From: Bacteroidaceae bacterium
GTDB taxonomy: Bacteria; Bacteroidota; Bacteroidia; Bacteroidales; Bacteroidaceae
Assembly (NCBI GenBank): GCA_017381015.1
Contig: JAFOCV010000054.1
Coordinates: 1-32,670 of the forward strand
Direction of reading: 5' to 3'
DNA length: 32,670 nt
A program made the position numbers and the translations under genes. Positions 31,476 to 32,670 of this stretch are shown in pieces (position 1 is the first letter of the stretch; each line of letters begins with the position of its first letter). The notes below the pieces were generated by a model. The model was given only the letters and a program-made list of their open reading frames with translations. It did no database searches and was not told the origin of the DNA.

Positions 31476-32474
31476 TTAACCGAGATAAAATTCCTTAGGG
31501 TCTACTTTCTTTATATAGCTCTTTATGTGTTTACGCAGGAAAGTGCGCCCTTCGCTGTAGAACCTCTCTCTGTTTTTCAATTGCTTCCCGGTCTTCTTGC
31601 CGGCCAGAAGGTCCACTTCCAGTATGTATACCATCCATGCTATCAGGTCGCGCGTGGTGAATTTGTTACATATAATCTCCAGCGGTTTGCCCTCTGGGAT
31701 GTATGCCTTAAGAAAGTGGTCCATCACGGCAGTAAAGTAGGCCACAATCTGAGTGTTGCATGGTTTCTTGTTTTCATATACACTTCCGATGGCAAACGCA
31801 GAAAATATACCGTGATCATGATTTCGATAATACTCTAACGCGAATCTTATTAAAGCTAGTGTTGGCTCGTTGTTTATTTTGAGTTTATTCTTCTCGTCTT
31901 TTGTTTGTATGGTCAAACCGCATTTTCCGTAGCTAAGAAAATTTATTAAGGAGTCGTATTCTTTCTCCACAGTCGTCTGCAGAATTCCATTTTTTCGGTA
32001 CAAGTAAGCCTGCCATTTTACAGCTAGGCACAAGTACCAAAACTTGCGCGGGTCTAGACCAAGCTCCTTTAGAAAGCCTTGTATGAACATATTTTCCGAA
32101 TATATGCTTGACCCAGTGTTGTCTATCTGATTGTCAAAGTAATATTTTTGAAAATAAAAAGGAACAGAAGATGGTTTGTAAATTCGATCTCTATCCAAAA
32201 GCATTTCTTCTGGGTCCTTTTTTAGTTTCTCTCGGAGGTCTTCATTTGTAGTATCATATAAAAGGAACATCGTCTCCTCCAACGGCCCACCTTTATATTT
32301 GTCCCAATCGCGTTTCATTCGGAGGTACGTGTCATATTTAGCTTTAAAGTATGGGTTTACAAACGGCCACAGCTCGTCAGCCAGCTTCACCAGATACTCT
32401 AGGCCATCGTCCTGTGTCAGATCCAGCTTGCCGTCCTTCTGCTCGCACAATTTCAGTTCTTCAATCTCCTTCAT
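31476..32474 (-). CDS. Unknown protein, AT-rich single-gene unit
   Basis: I do not recognise a family in this 332-aa protein. It has no signal peptide, membrane segment or obvious catalytic motif. It looks largely helical, rich in Lys, Glu, Tyr and Phe (FVNPYFKAKYDTYLRMKRDWDKYKG in parts, FLKELGLDPRKFWYLCLAVKW, LALIRFALEYYRNHDHG), and ends in a basic stretch, RTFLRKHIKSYIKKVDPKEFYLG. The DNA is clearly more AT-rich than the neighbouring genes, with A/T-ending codons, a hint of later acquisition. It has its own promoter (32506-32536) and terminator (31402-31430), so it is a one-gene unit. It could be a defence or accessory gene; nothing in the sequence proves this. Confidence 0.65.
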   Translation of the reverse strand: MKEIEELKLCEQKDGKLDLTQDDGLEYLVKLADELWPFVNPYFKAKYDTYLRMKRDWDKYKGGPLEETMFLLYDTTNEDLREKLKKDPEEMLLDRDRIYKPSSVPFYFQKYYFDNQIDNTGSSIYSENMFIQGFLKELGLDPRKFWYLCLAVKWQAYLYRKNGILQTTVEKEYDSLINFLSYGKCGLTIQTKDEKNKLKINNEPTLALIRFALEYYRNHDHGIFSAFAIGSVYENKKPCNTQIVAYFTAVMDHFLKAYIPEGKPLEIICNKFTTRDLIAWMVYILEVDLLAGKKTGKQLKNRERFYSEGRTFLRKHIKSYIKKVDPKEFYLG

Positions 32475-32505
32475 ATACTATTGATTTATTATATTTTCCC
32501 AAACA

Positions 32506-32536
32506 CAAAGATACTGATTTTTTCCTCTCGCTCCAA
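32506..32536 (-). promoter_or_regulatory. Promoter of the 332-aa gene
   Basis: On the - strand TTGG (32533-32536), 19 bases, then TATCTTTG (32506-32513). The -7 element is perfect and the -33 differs from TTTG by one base. The transcript would begin about 25 bases before the ATG at 32474. Confidence 0.7.
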
Positions 32537-32550
32537 GCGAATGCTCCAGT

Positions 32551-32568
32551 GATTACGCTTACGCTTAC
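32551..32568. repeat. 6-bp GATTAC/GCTTAC array
   Basis: GATTAC-GCTTAC-GCTTAC is the reverse complement of GTAAGC-GTAAGC-GTAATC, so this is a fourth hexamer array of the same kind as those at 19893, 23686 and 28239, in opposite orientation. It lies just upstream of the promoter of the 332-aa gene. The window ends in AT-rich TCTATA-type repeats (32636-32670) that may start another array. Confidence 0.7.
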
Positions 32569-32670
32569 AAACTTTTCTTCTCCCCCTGCCCACATGCTGC
32601 CTCCGTCAGGCTCTGGGCATTATATGGTAAAGACTTTATATATATAATATCTATAATATATCTATCTATA

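Noticed and set aside
28357-32536. Whole region as an integrated phage or conjugative element
   Set aside because: No integrase, transposase, relaxase, capsid or attachment repeats were found. Only the primase-like gene and AT-rich composition hint at mobility.

Overview
The window looks like a chromosome segment from the order Bacteroidales, most likely Prevotellaceae. The evidence is the gene content (GGGtGRT/NifU-like pair, DUF1573, DUF6261-like, VirE_N/BT4734-type protein, OmpP1/FadL porin, FtsE next to aspartokinase) and promoters of the TTTG-N19-TAnnTTTG type used by Bacteroidetes. No rRNA, tRNA, CRISPR array, integrase or transposase was seen. The genus is an inference.

Layout. Genes from 1 to about 13.74 kb all read on the + strand. 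Genes from 14.09 to 32.47 kb all read on the - strand. The two blocks converge at 13.74-14.09 kb, where a terminator hairpin is visible for each side. The + block holds the tail of an unknown gene, a NifU-like/GGGtGRT pair ending in a strong terminator, an HU-type DNA-binding protein, an exported MORN-repeat protein followed at once by a eukaryote-type glycogen branching enzyme with a histone-like tail, an unknown membrane protein, a PLP aminotransferase, a LolC/E-type ABC permease, PrmA, an exported Tyr/Trp-rich protein and an OmpP1/FadL-type outer membrane protein.

The - block, in reading order, starts with an unrecognised AT-rich gene (332 aa) that has its own promoter and terminator. Next comes a long regulated leader feeding a two-gene unit (175 aa unknown; 686 aa VirE_N plus DUF3987-like ATPase). 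A DUF6261-like protein and a glutamine-type NAD synthetase follow. The last stretch is a long run: DUF1573 protein, RuvC, tandem-ATPase ABC protein, HisH-HisA-HisF-HisIE, FtsE, aspartokinase, LysA, glycosyltransferase and DedA. It combines the late histidine steps (HisIE, HisA, HisH/HisF) with the first and last steps of lysine synthesis, with short gaps or overlaps between many genes.

Most unusual points. (1) NadE keeps the Glu and Lys of its glutaminase triad, but the nucleophile Cys is Gly. (2) The gaps of the - block carry a family of short-period tandem arrays with exact 6-, 7- or 9-bp periods and several different core words, sometimes two periods side by side; one runs into the 3' end of a gene as an in-frame 3-residue repeat. 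(3) Upstream of the VirE_N/DUF3987 unit there are three 35-bp tandem units, then a consensus promoter, then a leader of about 265 nt with a boxA-like word, many small palindromes and a 10-bp hairpin just before the start codon. (4) A 26-nt strictly alternating purine/pyrimidine tract sits at the end of the aspartokinase gene. All readings were made by eye; no alignment or database search was possible.
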